A stretch of DNA of 64,000 nt from NCBI RefSeq assembly GCF_024198255.1, contig NZ_JAJVKW010000018.1:122615-186614 (forward strand). Direction: 5' to 3'. This DNA is from Myxococcus guangdongensis (GTDB taxonomy: Bacteria; Myxococcota; Myxococcia; Myxococcales; Myxococcaceae). Position numbers and translations under genes: made by a program. The number at the start of each line of letters is the position of its first letter. The stretch's first letter is position 1. The notes under the pieces are model-generated. The model was not told the origin of the DNA, ran no database searches, and saw only the letters and a program-made list of their open reading frames with translations. This document shows, one piece after another, positions 17,311 to 25,134 of the stretch.

Positions 17311-18675
17311 ATGTCGCAGCACGATATCGAGGACCTCGTCGAGGAGAGCGCTCAGGCGGTGCTGGACTCCGCCCGGGATGACGCGCAGAAGCGGAAGCTC
17401 ATCGGCGCGCTGTACGCATGGCAGGCGCAGTACGACACGGGGGACACCTTCGGGCGGCTCGCGGAGGGACTGAAGACCCTCGGCTTCGACCCGGAGCGGG
17501 ACGTGCAGGACCTGCCCCTGCTTCAGCTCGCGGACACGATGATGACCGACGCGGCGGGGCTCGGTCGTCGGCAGCTCGTCCACCACTGGCTGAGCGCGCT
17601 GACCGACGCCATCGACGAGGACCTGGTGTCCCTCTCCGAGCTGGGTGGCACCTTCGAGGCATTCATCCAGCGGGAGGACGCGCAGCGGGTCCGCCGGCTT
17701 TCGCTCGAACACGACGTCCACGGCTTCAAGTCCCGTGGGGCCTATCGGCGGTTGCAGCGTTGGGCGGACATCCGCCACCACTACCAGACGCTCGAGGCAC
17801 GCTACGTCGAGCGCAAGTACATCCTGCGCTGGTTGATGGACCTGAAGTTGGAGCCTGAGAAGGTCGTCGACGCCTATCACGCGGAGAAGGCGAAGCTCGC
17901 CCGGTTGGACGCGAGTCCGATTCATGCGCTGCCCACGCGGGTGTCCAAGCGCGGGCCCTTCGCCTTCGTCAGCGCGCATCAGGACGACGCCAAGCGCTTC
18001 TTCACCTTCGCCGTGGGCGAGCGGCCCGCGCAGCCCGATGCGACACGGCTCTACCTGGAGCTCGAGCACAACCAGGAGCTGAACATCCTGGTGGCGACGC
18101 TCTACGCGGAGTCAGGGCTGCTGCGTCGATGGAAGGGACTGTCGACGGAGGATGGGCGTCCGGACCTGCAGTTCCGCTTCAACTTCTTCCTGCTCGTGCC
18201 AGAAGACCAGGTGCAGTCGGACAAGGCGCTGCACGACTACGGCGGCTGGAAGTACAAGCTGGACCAGTCCCAGAAGCTCCTGGAGCAGCGCCTGGACAGC
18301 TTGTTCAGCTACTGGCCGCTGACCCGGAAGTGGGCCGACTTCCACGCTGTCCCTGTGGCGGAGCGACTGGCCCAGGGAGACCTGGCGACACTGGAGCAAC
18401 AGCGCAAGGAGCACCGTGACGCATACGGCTGGTTCGTCAACGACGTCGAGTTGATGTTCGCGTACGCCTCCGCCGAGTGGGAGCGAGGGACGACGCCCAC
18501 GGCCACCCTCGCCACGCTGGCGGCGCGCCTGCCCTACGTGGTCGACCGCTATCCGATGAAGGGCGAGTGGGTGGAGGGACTCGAGAAGCTCCGCGAGGGG
18601 CCCTACTACCCGCCCACGCCAACGCGGCTCCCCTACCGCGCCGTGGACCCGGAGGAAGAATCCGACGGACGGTAG
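17311..18675 (+). CDS. Unknown cytosolic protein
   Basis: 454 aa from the ATG at 17311 (MSQHDIEDL); an upstream in-frame start overlapping the PNPOx stop is less likely. No signal peptide, no membrane segment and no motif I recognise. The sequence is acidic and mainly helical in residues 1-200 (for example DIEDLVEESAQAVLDSARDD). A more mixed central part follows (FAFVSAHQDDAKRFFTFAVG, RLYLELEHNQELNILVATLY) and a helical C-terminus rich in Trp and Tyr. Base composition and codon use look like the neighbours. It stands 74 bp after the PNPOx gene and could be cotranscribed. Confidence 0.75.
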   Translation: MSQHDIEDLVEESAQAVLDSARDDAQKRKLIGALYAWQAQYDTGDTFGRLAEGLKTLGFDPERDVQDLPLLQLADTMMTDAAGLGRRQLVHHWLSALTDAIDEDLVSLSELGGTFEAFIQREDAQRVRRLSLEHDVHGFKSRGAYRRLQRWADIRHHYQTLEARYVERKYILRWLMDLKLEPEKVVDAYHAEKAKLARLDASPIHALPTRVSKRGPFAFVSAHQDDAKRFFTFAVGERPAQPDATRLYLELEHNQELNILVATLYAESGLLRRWKGLSTEDGRPDLQFRFNFFLLVPEDQVQSDKALHDYGGWKYKLDQSQKLLEQRLDSLFSYWPLTRKWADFHAVPVAERLAQGDLATLEQQRKEHRDAYGWFVNDVELMFAYASAEWERGTTPTATLATLAARLPYVVDRYPMKGEWVEGLEKLREGPYYPPTPTRLPYRAVDPEEESDGR

Positions 18676-18767
18676 GCAAGCCCCGAGTCCTTCGTTTTCG
18701 TCCAGGACCTCGGTCCCTTAGAGGGGTGAGAAGTGCCGCCAGTCCTGGCGGAGGGGGAGGATTTGGA

Positions 18768-19076
18768 ATGACAGTGATTCGCGGTGTCGGCGCCATCTCG
18801 CTCGGCAAGTGCTTGGGTGCGTTCTATGCGTTGATTGGCATCACCGTGGGAACACTGACGAGCATGGCCGTGCTGCTGCTCGGCTCGCCTCGCACCTACG
18901 CCATCCTCGGCAAGGGCCTGCACCTCGGCGAGCTGGGATTGGGTGGCGGGCTCCTCCTGATGGTGGGAGCCGTCATCGTCTATGGCCTCGCGGGGTTCGT
19001 CGTCGGCCTCATCACCGGCGCGCTCGTCAACCTCGCGCTGCGGCTCGGAGGCGGTGTCGAGCTCGAGATGGATTGA
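18768..19076 (+). CDS. Small two-helix membrane protein
   Basis: 102 aa. ATG at 18768 follows a very strong GGAGGGGGAGG ribosome site, which decides this start over longer in-frame options. Two long hydrophobic helices (about 15-40 and 60-95) separated by a short loop; both ends short. The N-terminal pattern ISLGKCLGAFYALIGI resembles the DUF3566-like small membrane proteins, but similarity is weak. No catalytic residues. Ends 18 bp from the convergent ExbD/TolR gene. Confidence 0.72.
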   Translation: MTVIRGVGAISLGKCLGAFYALIGITVGTLTSMAVLLLGSPRTYAILGKGLHLGELGLGGGLLLMVGAVIVYGLAGFVVGLITGALVNLALRLGGGVELEMD

Positions 19077-19093
19077 CCGCTCGACACGCGGGC

Positions 19094-19528
19094 CTACGGT
19101 GAAGCGCCCTCTCCGGGCTTCACCACCGCGAGCGCCACCTGCTTCGCCCCGGCGCCCTGGGCCAGTCGCATCACCTTCAGCACGTCACCGTGGGTGAGCG
19201 ACTGGTCCGCCTTGAACAACAGCCTCCGGTCCGGCTCCGCTCGAAGCGCGGCCTGCAGCTTCGCCTGGAAGTCCTTCTCGTCCGCGTAGGCCTCGGCCTC
19301 CACGAACAGGCGGCGGTCCGACGTCATCGAGAGGATGAGCGGATCCTGCGGTGTCGCCTTCTCCCTGTCCGGCTGCTGTGAGGAAGGCAGGTCCACCTGC
19401 TGCCCTCGCTGCATCATCGGCGTCACCACCATGAAGATGATGAGGAGGACCAGCACCACGTCGACCAGGGGCGTGACGTTGATTTCACTCTTCACACCAC
19501 CCCGGCCACCACCAACGGACATACCCAT
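19094..19528 (-). CDS. ExbD/TolR-family biopolymer transport protein
   Basis: 144 aa from the ATG at 19528. A short cytoplasmic N-terminus is followed by one membrane helix containing the conserved Asp of the family (NVTPLVDVVLVLLIIFMVV), then a periplasmic domain (LILSMTSDRRLFVEAEAY...HGDVLKVMRLAQGAGAKQVALAV). With an ExbB/TolQ partner these proteins convert proton flow into mechanical energy for TonB- or Tol-type complexes. No ExbB/TolQ or TonB gene is adjacent, so it must use a distant partner. The family is greatly expanded in myxobacteria, including gliding motors. Confidence 0.88.
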   Translation of the reverse strand: MGMSVGGGRGGVKSEINVTPLVDVVLVLLIIFMVVTPMMQRGQQVDLPSSQQPDREKATPQDPLILSMTSDRRLFVEAEAYADEKDFQAKLQAALRAEPDRRLLFKADQSLTHGDVLKVMRLAQGAGAKQVALAVVKPGEGASP

Positions 19529-19634
19529 GCGGCTGCTCCTCTCGGGAAGGGACAGCCACATGGATACACGGACTCGAGACGCAGCTGGCGGGCGGACGTC
19601 CCGCGAGCGGTCATCGTTGCGTCACGGCGGGCCG

Positions 19635-19874
19635 CTACCGCGACAGGCGGAACCGGTCCTGCCCCGCGCTGCCGAACGCGGCGCCCAGCACGCAGAAGAA
19701 GTGCAGCACGAGGCCGGGGAAGACGAAGAACCAGTACCCCGCGCCCACGAAGCAGAACCACAGGATGGCTCGGAAGAGCTGCCCCTTGTAGAGCTGCCCC
19801 AGGCCCGGGAAGAAGAACGACAACACACCGGCGATGATGGGGTTGAAACGGCGCTCGCGGATGAAGTCGGTCAT
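19635..19874 (-). CDS. TM2/DUF5683-like small membrane protein
   Basis: 79 aa from the ATG at 19874. After MTDFIRERRFNP comes AGVLSFFFPGLGQLYKGQ, the glycine/proline-kinked first helix of TM2-like proteins. A second hydrophobic region (FCFVGAGYWFFVFPGLVLHFFCVLG) and a short polar tail follow. The family has no established biochemical role. It lies 66 bp after the TPR/membrane gene, whose own C-terminus has a related PLGVGHFKQG helix, suggesting shared function or ancestry. Confidence 0.78.
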   Translation of the reverse strand: MTDFIRERRFNPIIAGVLSFFFPGLGQLYKGQLFRAILWFCFVGAGYWFFVFPGLVLHFFCVLGAAFGSAGQDRFRLSR

Positions 19875-19940
19875 GGGGGTCTCCAGTCTTCCTGCCCTCC
19901 CTAAAAGGGCGCGGCGCGGCACGAAAATCCCGCCCGTCCC

Positions 19941-20672
19941 TCAGGGCACCGGGCGAGCGGGCGGCTGGGGCGTCAGCACCAGCCCGTCGAACACACCATA
20001 CGCATACGCCGCCGCGAAGGCATAGGCGCCCACCAGGTACGTCACGTTCAGCGTGCGCGCCGTCCCCTCGTCCTTCGCGCTGTAGCGCCCATCCGGCCCT
20101 CGCAGCGACAACGACGTCCCCAACGACACGCCCGCCATCGCGAGCCCCAGGCCCTGGCTCACCGCCAGCGCCGTGCCCATGCCCGAGCGCCCCTGCTTGA
20201 AGTGGCCCACGCCCAGCGGCGCCAGGTACCAGGCCCGGGACATCGTCGGATGTGACTCTCGCGTCGCCGCCTCGCGCATCGGCGTGGCGAGGGGCGTCGG
20301 CGGAGGCATCAGGCGCGGACGTCGCTCGGCCCGCAGCTCCGCGATGCGCGAGGCATGCTGGGTCCTCGCGCGCTCCACGAAGGCGAGGAAGTCTGGCGGG
20401 TACAACAGCGGGTCCAGCGCCGTGCCCTCGTGGGCGGACAGCCCGCGCACCACCTCGTCCTCGGCGCGCGCCAGCTCCTCCTGCGCATGCCACGTCGCCC
20501 CGAGCAGCAGGTGCGCTTGCGCCTCGAGCTCGTCGCCATCGAGCCTCAGCGGATAGAGCAGTGACTCCAGCTCCGCGCGCGCCCGGGGCAGCTCACCGGA
20601 CTGGTAGGCCTCACGCGCGCCGTCCAGCGGCGACGCCGCGAGCACTCCGAGCACCAGGGCCACACCCATCAT
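19941..20672 (-). CDS. Exported TPR-like protein with C-terminal membrane segments, coupled to the PEGA kinase
   Basis: 243 aa from the ATG at 20672, which overlaps the kinase stop as TGATG and is therefore preferred. Signal peptide (MMGVALVLGVLAASP), then a helical region with tetratricopeptide character (ARAELESLLYPLRLDGDELEAQAHLLLGATW). A Pro-rich linker follows, and a C-terminal part with about three hydrophobic helices starting YLAPLGVGHFKQGRSG, which recalls DUF5683/TM2-like proteins. It probably works with the kinase as sensor or effector at the envelope, judged only from coupling. Confidence 0.75.
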   Translation of the reverse strand: MMGVALVLGVLAASPLDGAREAYQSGELPRARAELESLLYPLRLDGDELEAQAHLLLGATWHAQEELARAEDEVVRGLSAHEGTALDPLLYPPDFLAFVERARTQHASRIAELRAERRPRLMPPPTPLATPMREAATRESHPTMSRAWYLAPLGVGHFKQGRSGMGTALAVSQGLGLAMAGVSLGTSLSLRGPDGRYSAKDEGTARTLNVTYLVGAYAFAAAYAYGVFDGLVLTPQPPARPVP

Positions 20673-22960
20673 CACGGCGGCCCCTCCATCGAGACCTCGA
20701 GCTGCCGCCCCGCCACCGCGTCCACCTCGCGCTGCAACACGGGCGCGCCCGCGCGACGCGCCGTCACGGTGTGTCGACCGTGCTCCACCTTCACCGCGCT
20801 GGCCAGGGGCGCCACGCCCACCTCCCGGCCATCCACGAAGAGCCGCGAGCCCGCGGGCGCGAGGATGAGCACCTCCGCCTTGCGCAGCGGCAGCACCACG
20901 TCCCGCGTCACCGTCTCCCCGGGCGCGAGCGACACCTGCATCTCCACCTCGTCGCACAGCGAGTTGGCGAAGCGCAGATGGTGCGTCCCCGAGGGCAACG
21001 AGAGCTCACGAACCCGAGGCGTGTAGCCCCGGCTCTCTCCGTTCACGAAGACCTCGGCCCACGGGCGCGCCGTCAGCTTCAACACCCCGGGGCTCGCGGG
21101 CGCGGCGGCACTCGAGTCCGCGCTCGCCGGCGGCACCGAGCCACCCGACACGGGGACGACGGGGGAACCCTCCGTCGACTCCGGCTTCACTGAATCTCCC
21201 ACAGGCGCATGCGCTACCGACGTCACGTCTCCCCGTGTATTCGATTCGCCACCGCCCGCGGCGTCCGTGCCCACGGTCGCTGGCGCTGGCTCCGCCTGCG
21301 TCGGAGCCGCCACGGCGGTCTCGCCCACCGTGCTCGGCTGCGCCCCGCGGGCAGGAGGCGTCGGCCCGGAGGGTCCACCCGAGGCGCTCCCGGCGCGCAT
21401 CGACGGACTTGGGGCGGACCGTGAACCCATCGCCTTCTTCGCTTGCGTCCGCGACAGCTCGGCGAGGGCCTCGCGCGCCGCGCCGACACTCTCGCTTCCC
21501 AGCCCGTCATCCACGAGGAGATCGGAACCACGCCCCGCGTCCTCGCGTCCTCGCGCGAGCGCCTTCACACATTCAGGGGAGGAGTCTCCCTCCGCGCAGG
21601 AAGCCTTCCATGCGCCTGCCGCTCCACCCTCGGAGGGTGTCGCGCCCGAGACCCATGCACCTGCCTGTCCCTCTCGGGACGGCGTCGAGCCCTCGGGCCG
21701 TGCTCCTGCCTGTCCGTCTCGGGACGGCGTCGAGCCCTCGGCGCCTGTCCCCGTCTGTCCGTCTCGGGACGGCTTCGCATCCGAGCCCCGCGCTCCCGCC
21801 TGTCCATCCCGGGACGACGTCGGGTCCTCGGCTCGCGTCGCCTCGTGATGACGAGACAACGTCCATCCCCCCAACCCCGTCGCCGCGCAGAGCACGAACC
21901 CCGCGGCCCACCGCGCCCGCGAGCGCCTGGGTCGCTGCCGCTCCCGCAGCAGGGCCACCACCTCGGACGAGGCCGGCTCCAACATCAGCGCCGCGTTGAG
22001 CACCTTCGCGGCGCGCGCGCCCTCGCCCTTCGCCAGCAACGCGCGCCCCTCCGTCAGCAAGCGCTGGAAGCGAGACTTCCGCCACTGGATGGCACCCGCC
22101 ACCGGATTGCTCAAGAACTCCCGAGCCACCTCCGCGGGCGGGCCCACCTCCTGCCGCAGCAGGGCCTCCAGCTCCGCCGCCAGCACGCCTCCGTCCGTCG
22201 GCCTGTTGCGGGCATCCCTCGTCAGGCACCTCGACACCAGGACCGACAAGGACTCGGGCGTCCCCGGCACCACCTCCGTCAGCGACGGCGCATCCCGCGT
22301 CATCACCGAGGCCGCCAGGTGCGCGGCCCCCTTGCCCGCGTGCGGCGTTCCGCCCGAGACCAGCTCGAACAGGATGACCCCCACGGCATACACATCCGAG
22401 GCCGGGGAGAACGCGCCCGTGTCGATGCGCTCGGGCGCCATGTACGCCAGCGAGCCCGTCACCGCGCCCGTGCTCGTCAGCCGCTCCTGGTCCTCCAACG
22501 CGGCCAGCCCGAAGTCCGCCAGCTTCAGCGGCCCCCCCTCCGCCACCAGCACGTTGTCCGGCTTCACGTCGCGGTGCACCACGCCGCTCGCATGCGCCGC
22601 GGACAGGGCGCGCGCCAGCTCCCAACCCAGCACCAGCGCCGCCTCGGGTGGCACCGGCCCGAGCCTCGCGGCCAGGCTCCGCAAATCCTCGCCCCGCACC
22701 CACTCGCAGACGAGGAACGGCCCTTCCGCGTCCTCACCGAAGTCGTGCACCTCCAGGATGTTGGGGTGACGCAAGGAGGCCGCCAGCTCGGCCTCGCGTC
22801 GGAAGCGCTCCACGCGCCCAGGGTCCTTGCCCGGGTGCATCCGCTTCAACGCCACGGGCCGGGACAGGCGCAGGTCCACGGCCAGGAAGACCGTGGCCAT
22901 TCCTCCACGCCCCAGCTCCCGCTCGAGTCGGTAGCGGCCCGAAACCACCTCACCCGTCAT
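20672..22960 (-). CDS. Membrane Ser/Thr protein kinase with PEGA C-terminus
   Basis: 762 aa; ATG at 22960 taken rather than the GTG one codon before. The Hanks-type kinase domain (8-270) has GRGGMATV, VALKRMHP, catalytic HRDVKPDN, DFG and APE. A helical, TPR-like segment (about 290-345) precedes one membrane helix (AAGFVLCAATGLGGW). The outside part has a long Ser/Pro/Gly/Ala linker with 15-residue tandem repeats. It then carries PEGA-type beta domains (about 630-760; AEVFVNGESRGYTP, SRLFVDGREVGVAP). It phosphorylates unknown cytosolic targets in response to an envelope signal. Upstream neighbour is a Cys-rich lipoprotein 46 bp away on the same strand. Confidence 0.93.
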   Translation of the reverse strand: MTGEVVSGRYRLERELGRGGMATVFLAVDLRLSRPVALKRMHPGKDPGRVERFRREAELAASLRHPNILEVHDFGEDAEGPFLVCEWVRGEDLRSLAARLGPVPPEAALVLGWELARALSAAHASGVVHRDVKPDNVLVAEGGPLKLADFGLAALEDQERLTSTGAVTGSLAYMAPERIDTGAFSPASDVYAVGVILFELVSGGTPHAGKGAAHLAASVMTRDAPSLTEVVPGTPESLSVLVSRCLTRDARNRPTDGGVLAAELEALLRQEVGPPAEVAREFLSNPVAGAIQWRKSRFQRLLTEGRALLAKGEGARAAKVLNAALMLEPASSEVVALLRERQRPRRSRARWAAGFVLCAATGLGGWTLSRHHEATRAEDPTSSRDGQAGARGSDAKPSRDGQTGTGAEGSTPSRDGQAGARPEGSTPSREGQAGAWVSGATPSEGGAAGAWKASCAEGDSSPECVKALARGREDAGRGSDLLVDDGLGSESVGAAREALAELSRTQAKKAMGSRSAPSPSMRAGSASGGPSGPTPPARGAQPSTVGETAVAAPTQAEPAPATVGTDAAGGGESNTRGDVTSVAHAPVGDSVKPESTEGSPVVPVSGGSVPPASADSSAAAPASPGVLKLTARPWAEVFVNGESRGYTPRVRELSLPSGTHHLRFANSLCDEVEMQVSLAPGETVTRDVVLPLRKAEVLILAPAGSRLFVDGREVGVAPLASAVKVEHGRHTVTARRAGAPVLQREVDAVAGRQLEVSMEGPP
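21621..21840 (-). repeat. 45-bp in-frame tandem repeats in the kinase linker
   Basis: About five head-to-tail 45-bp units. The motif TGTCC begins at 21666, 21711, 21756 and 21801, and a diverged unit runs 21621-21665. They encode 15-residue repeats of the form PSRDGQAGA-x(4)-ST. The period is exact and in frame, so length variation between strains would not break the gene. Likely a flexible spacer crossing the periplasm. Confidence 0.85.
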
Positions 22961-23006
22961 CACGGGCGCATTCTCGGGGAGCCGCCTCCCGCGAGCAACC
23001 CAAGCG

Positions 23007-24074
23007 CTACAACCGACAGGCCTTCGTCTCGCCCACCTGCTCGCACGCTCCCACGGCGCCCCCGGGACAGTCCCTGTCCAGCCGACACGTGCGCCGACAC
23101 CGCGACTGTGCCCCCGACGTCAGGCACACCGCGCAGGTGGCGCAATCCCACGAGTTCTCGCAGACCTCGCCCGTCGATTCAGGGATTCCCGTGCACGCCC
23201 GAACACACAGCCCATCCAGCGCGCACTGGTAGCCCTCGGGACAGATGCCGCCTCCCGCGTTCGGATTGCAGGACTCCTCGCACCTCGGCCGCTCCGGACG
23301 GCACTTCGCGGTGCCCGCGCAGTCGAACGGGTCCTTGCACGCCTCACCCAGCCGGGGCCCCACCTCGCACCCGCCGTTGTTGCACCGTCGCCCGTCCCGA
23401 CACGTGAAGTCGGACGTGCACGACTCCGTGCACCGCCCCTCCACGCACGCCGCGGCGGCATCCAGGCACTCACAGGCGCGAGCACACGTGCCCCCCATCC
23501 CCACCGTGGCCGCGCAGCCCGCGTCCGGCGCCTCGCAAATCGCGGTCACGCAGCCCGCATCCAGGCCGCCCCCTCCACCGTCCACGCCTCCACCATCCGA
23601 GCCACCCCCACCATCCACGCCGCCACCGTCCGACCCACCTCCATCCCAACCGCCACCACCGTCCGCCTGCGTCGCGACGGGCACGCAGGCGTTCAGCAGT
23701 CCCGAGGAATCGGGCACGGGGCCACAGCCATAGCCCGGGCGGTAGCAGTCCTCGCCGCACCCGAGCAGGCACACTCCCAGGTCCTTCGCGCAGACGGTGC
23801 CCGAGGGACACGGCGAATCGGCGGAGCACTCGAGCAGGCAGTACCCGCCCGGGAAGCCCATGCCGCAGGTGAGCCCGGGGCCACATTCCGAGTCCCCGTC
23901 ACAGTCCTCCCCCACCCGCTCCACGGCCCGAGGCTCACAGCCTCCCCGCACGCAGACCTCGCCCGAGGCGCAGGCGTGCGACTCGTCACAGCGGACACGG
24001 ATGTCGAGAGGACAGCCCGGCGCGAACAGCAGCACGAGCAGGGCCAGCCCACAGCAGGAAAGGAAGTGACGCAT
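23007..24074 (-). CDS. Cys-rich lipoprotein with Gly/Asp hinge
   Basis: 355 aa from the ATG at 24074. The signal peptide ends in LFAPGC. The mature protein contains many small Cys clusters of the myxobacterial type (C-x(5)-C-x-SGEVC-x-GGC, DSECGPGLTCG, CPSGTVCAKDLGVC). A low-complexity hinge of repeated DGGG units divides it in the middle (DNA about 23568-23668). Related Cys clusters follow. Probably an extended surface protein; no catalytic site seen. Neighbour of another Cys-rich lipoprotein with the same orientation (106 bp upstream) and of the PEGA kinase downstream. Confidence 0.8.
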   Translation of the reverse strand: MRHFLSCCGLALLVLLFAPGCPLDIRVRCDESHACASGEVCVRGGCEPRAVERVGEDCDGDSECGPGLTCGMGFPGGYCLLECSADSPCPSGTVCAKDLGVCLLGCGEDCYRPGYGCGPVPDSSGLLNACVPVATQADGGGGWDGGGSDGGGVDGGGGSDGGGVDGGGGGLDAGCVTAICEAPDAGCAATVGMGGTCARACECLDAAAACVEGRCTESCTSDFTCRDGRRCNNGGCEVGPRLGEACKDPFDCAGTAKCRPERPRCEESCNPNAGGGICPEGYQCALDGLCVRACTGIPESTGEVCENSWDCATCAVCLTSGAQSRCRRTCRLDRDCPGGAVGACEQVGETKACRL

Positions 24075-24180
24075 CAGCAAGCCTCGCCACTCTACGCGCA
24101 AATCCCCGCGGGAGCGCGAGCCCCCGCGAGGCACGGTCCCCGTACTCCCTGGAAGCACGAGGACCGACTCTGGCGCCCTG

Positions 24181-24918
24181 CTACATGCAGGTGCCCATGA
24201 TGCCCGGCGCGCCGAAGCACTGGCCGGACTTGCACTGCGAGTTCTCCTGGCACGGGAAGCCGAAGGCGCCCGGGCTGCAGAAGCCGATGACCGAGCCCGT
24301 GAAGGGCTTCACGCAGCTCCACTCCGAGGGGCAGTTGGAGTTGTCGCGGCAGAGGCCCTGCATGCAGAAGCGGCCCTTGTTCGACAGGTAGCCGTCGTTG
24401 CACACCGCGCCGCCCAGGCCCACCGGGCAGGCCCCGTCCTCGGCGCACGGCGCGAAGCTGGCGCAGTACGGCTGGCGCGCGCCGTCGTCATCCGGGTCCA
24501 TGCACACCGAGTACTTGTCGCAGCCGTCCCGGAAGTCAGACGTGTCCGGGTCGCACGAGGGCGGGTTCGCGGGCGGACGCAGGCTGCACAGGCCCTCGAT
24601 GCAGGTCTGGTTGCTCAGGCACTGGGTGTCGGAGGTGCACGTCGGCACCTTCTTGTTCTTGCAGTAGGAGGCCAGGGCGGCCGTGTCCTCGGTGTCGCAG
24701 TACTGGTCCGCCGCGCAGTTCGCGTTCGACTGGCAGCCCAGGGCACACAAGCCGTTGAAGCAGAACTGCCCGCTGGGACAGGCCTTGCTCGCGCTGCAGA
24801 GTATCTTCTCCTGCTCGTTCGGGTCGGGGTTGTTCGGGTTCTTGTCGTCGTCCTCGTTGGTGCTGCCACAGCCCGTCACCACCACCGCCAGGAACAGCGC
24901 CATCAGCCATCGCTTCAT
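24181..24918 (-). CDS. Cys-rich lipoprotein
   Basis: 245 aa from the ATG at 24918, chosen because it leads directly into a short signal peptide with lipobox VTGC. A charged spacer (NEDDDKNPNNPDPNEQ) precedes about 24 cysteines arranged in repeats such as CPSGQFCFNGLCALGC, CLSNQTCIEGLC and CKSGQCFGAPG. The pattern resembles the neighbouring gene at 23007-24074 and EGF-like knots, without a precise match. Likely disulfide-stabilised outer-surface protein. 216 bp separate its start from the sigma54 activator stop upstream; I see no clear promoter there. Confidence 0.82.
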   Translation of the reverse strand: MKRWLMALFLAVVVTGCGSTNEDDDKNPNNPDPNEQEKILCSASKACPSGQFCFNGLCALGCQSNANCAADQYCDTEDTAALASYCKNKKVPTCTSDTQCLSNQTCIEGLCSLRPPANPPSCDPDTSDFRDGCDKYSVCMDPDDDGARQPYCASFAPCAEDGACPVGLGGAVCNDGYLSNKGRFCMQGLCRDNSNCPSEWSCVKPFTGSVIGFCSPGAFGFPCQENSQCKSGQCFGAPGIMGTCM

Positions 24919-25134
24919 GTTCGTCTCCGTGAAGGTCGTTCTCGCCGCGCGCCGGCCCTGCTCGTCAGCGGCGTACGGAGACCCCCTTCGCAACCGCCGT
25001 GCCGCGGGCCTTCGCGAGCGCGAAGCCTCACGATTCCAAGGGGTTGCGCGACGAACGGCGCCGCGAGCCGCGCAGCGTCGGGGGAAACGTGCCAGGACTG
25101 GCACGCGGACCGGGCCTCCCGAGGAGGCGGCGTG

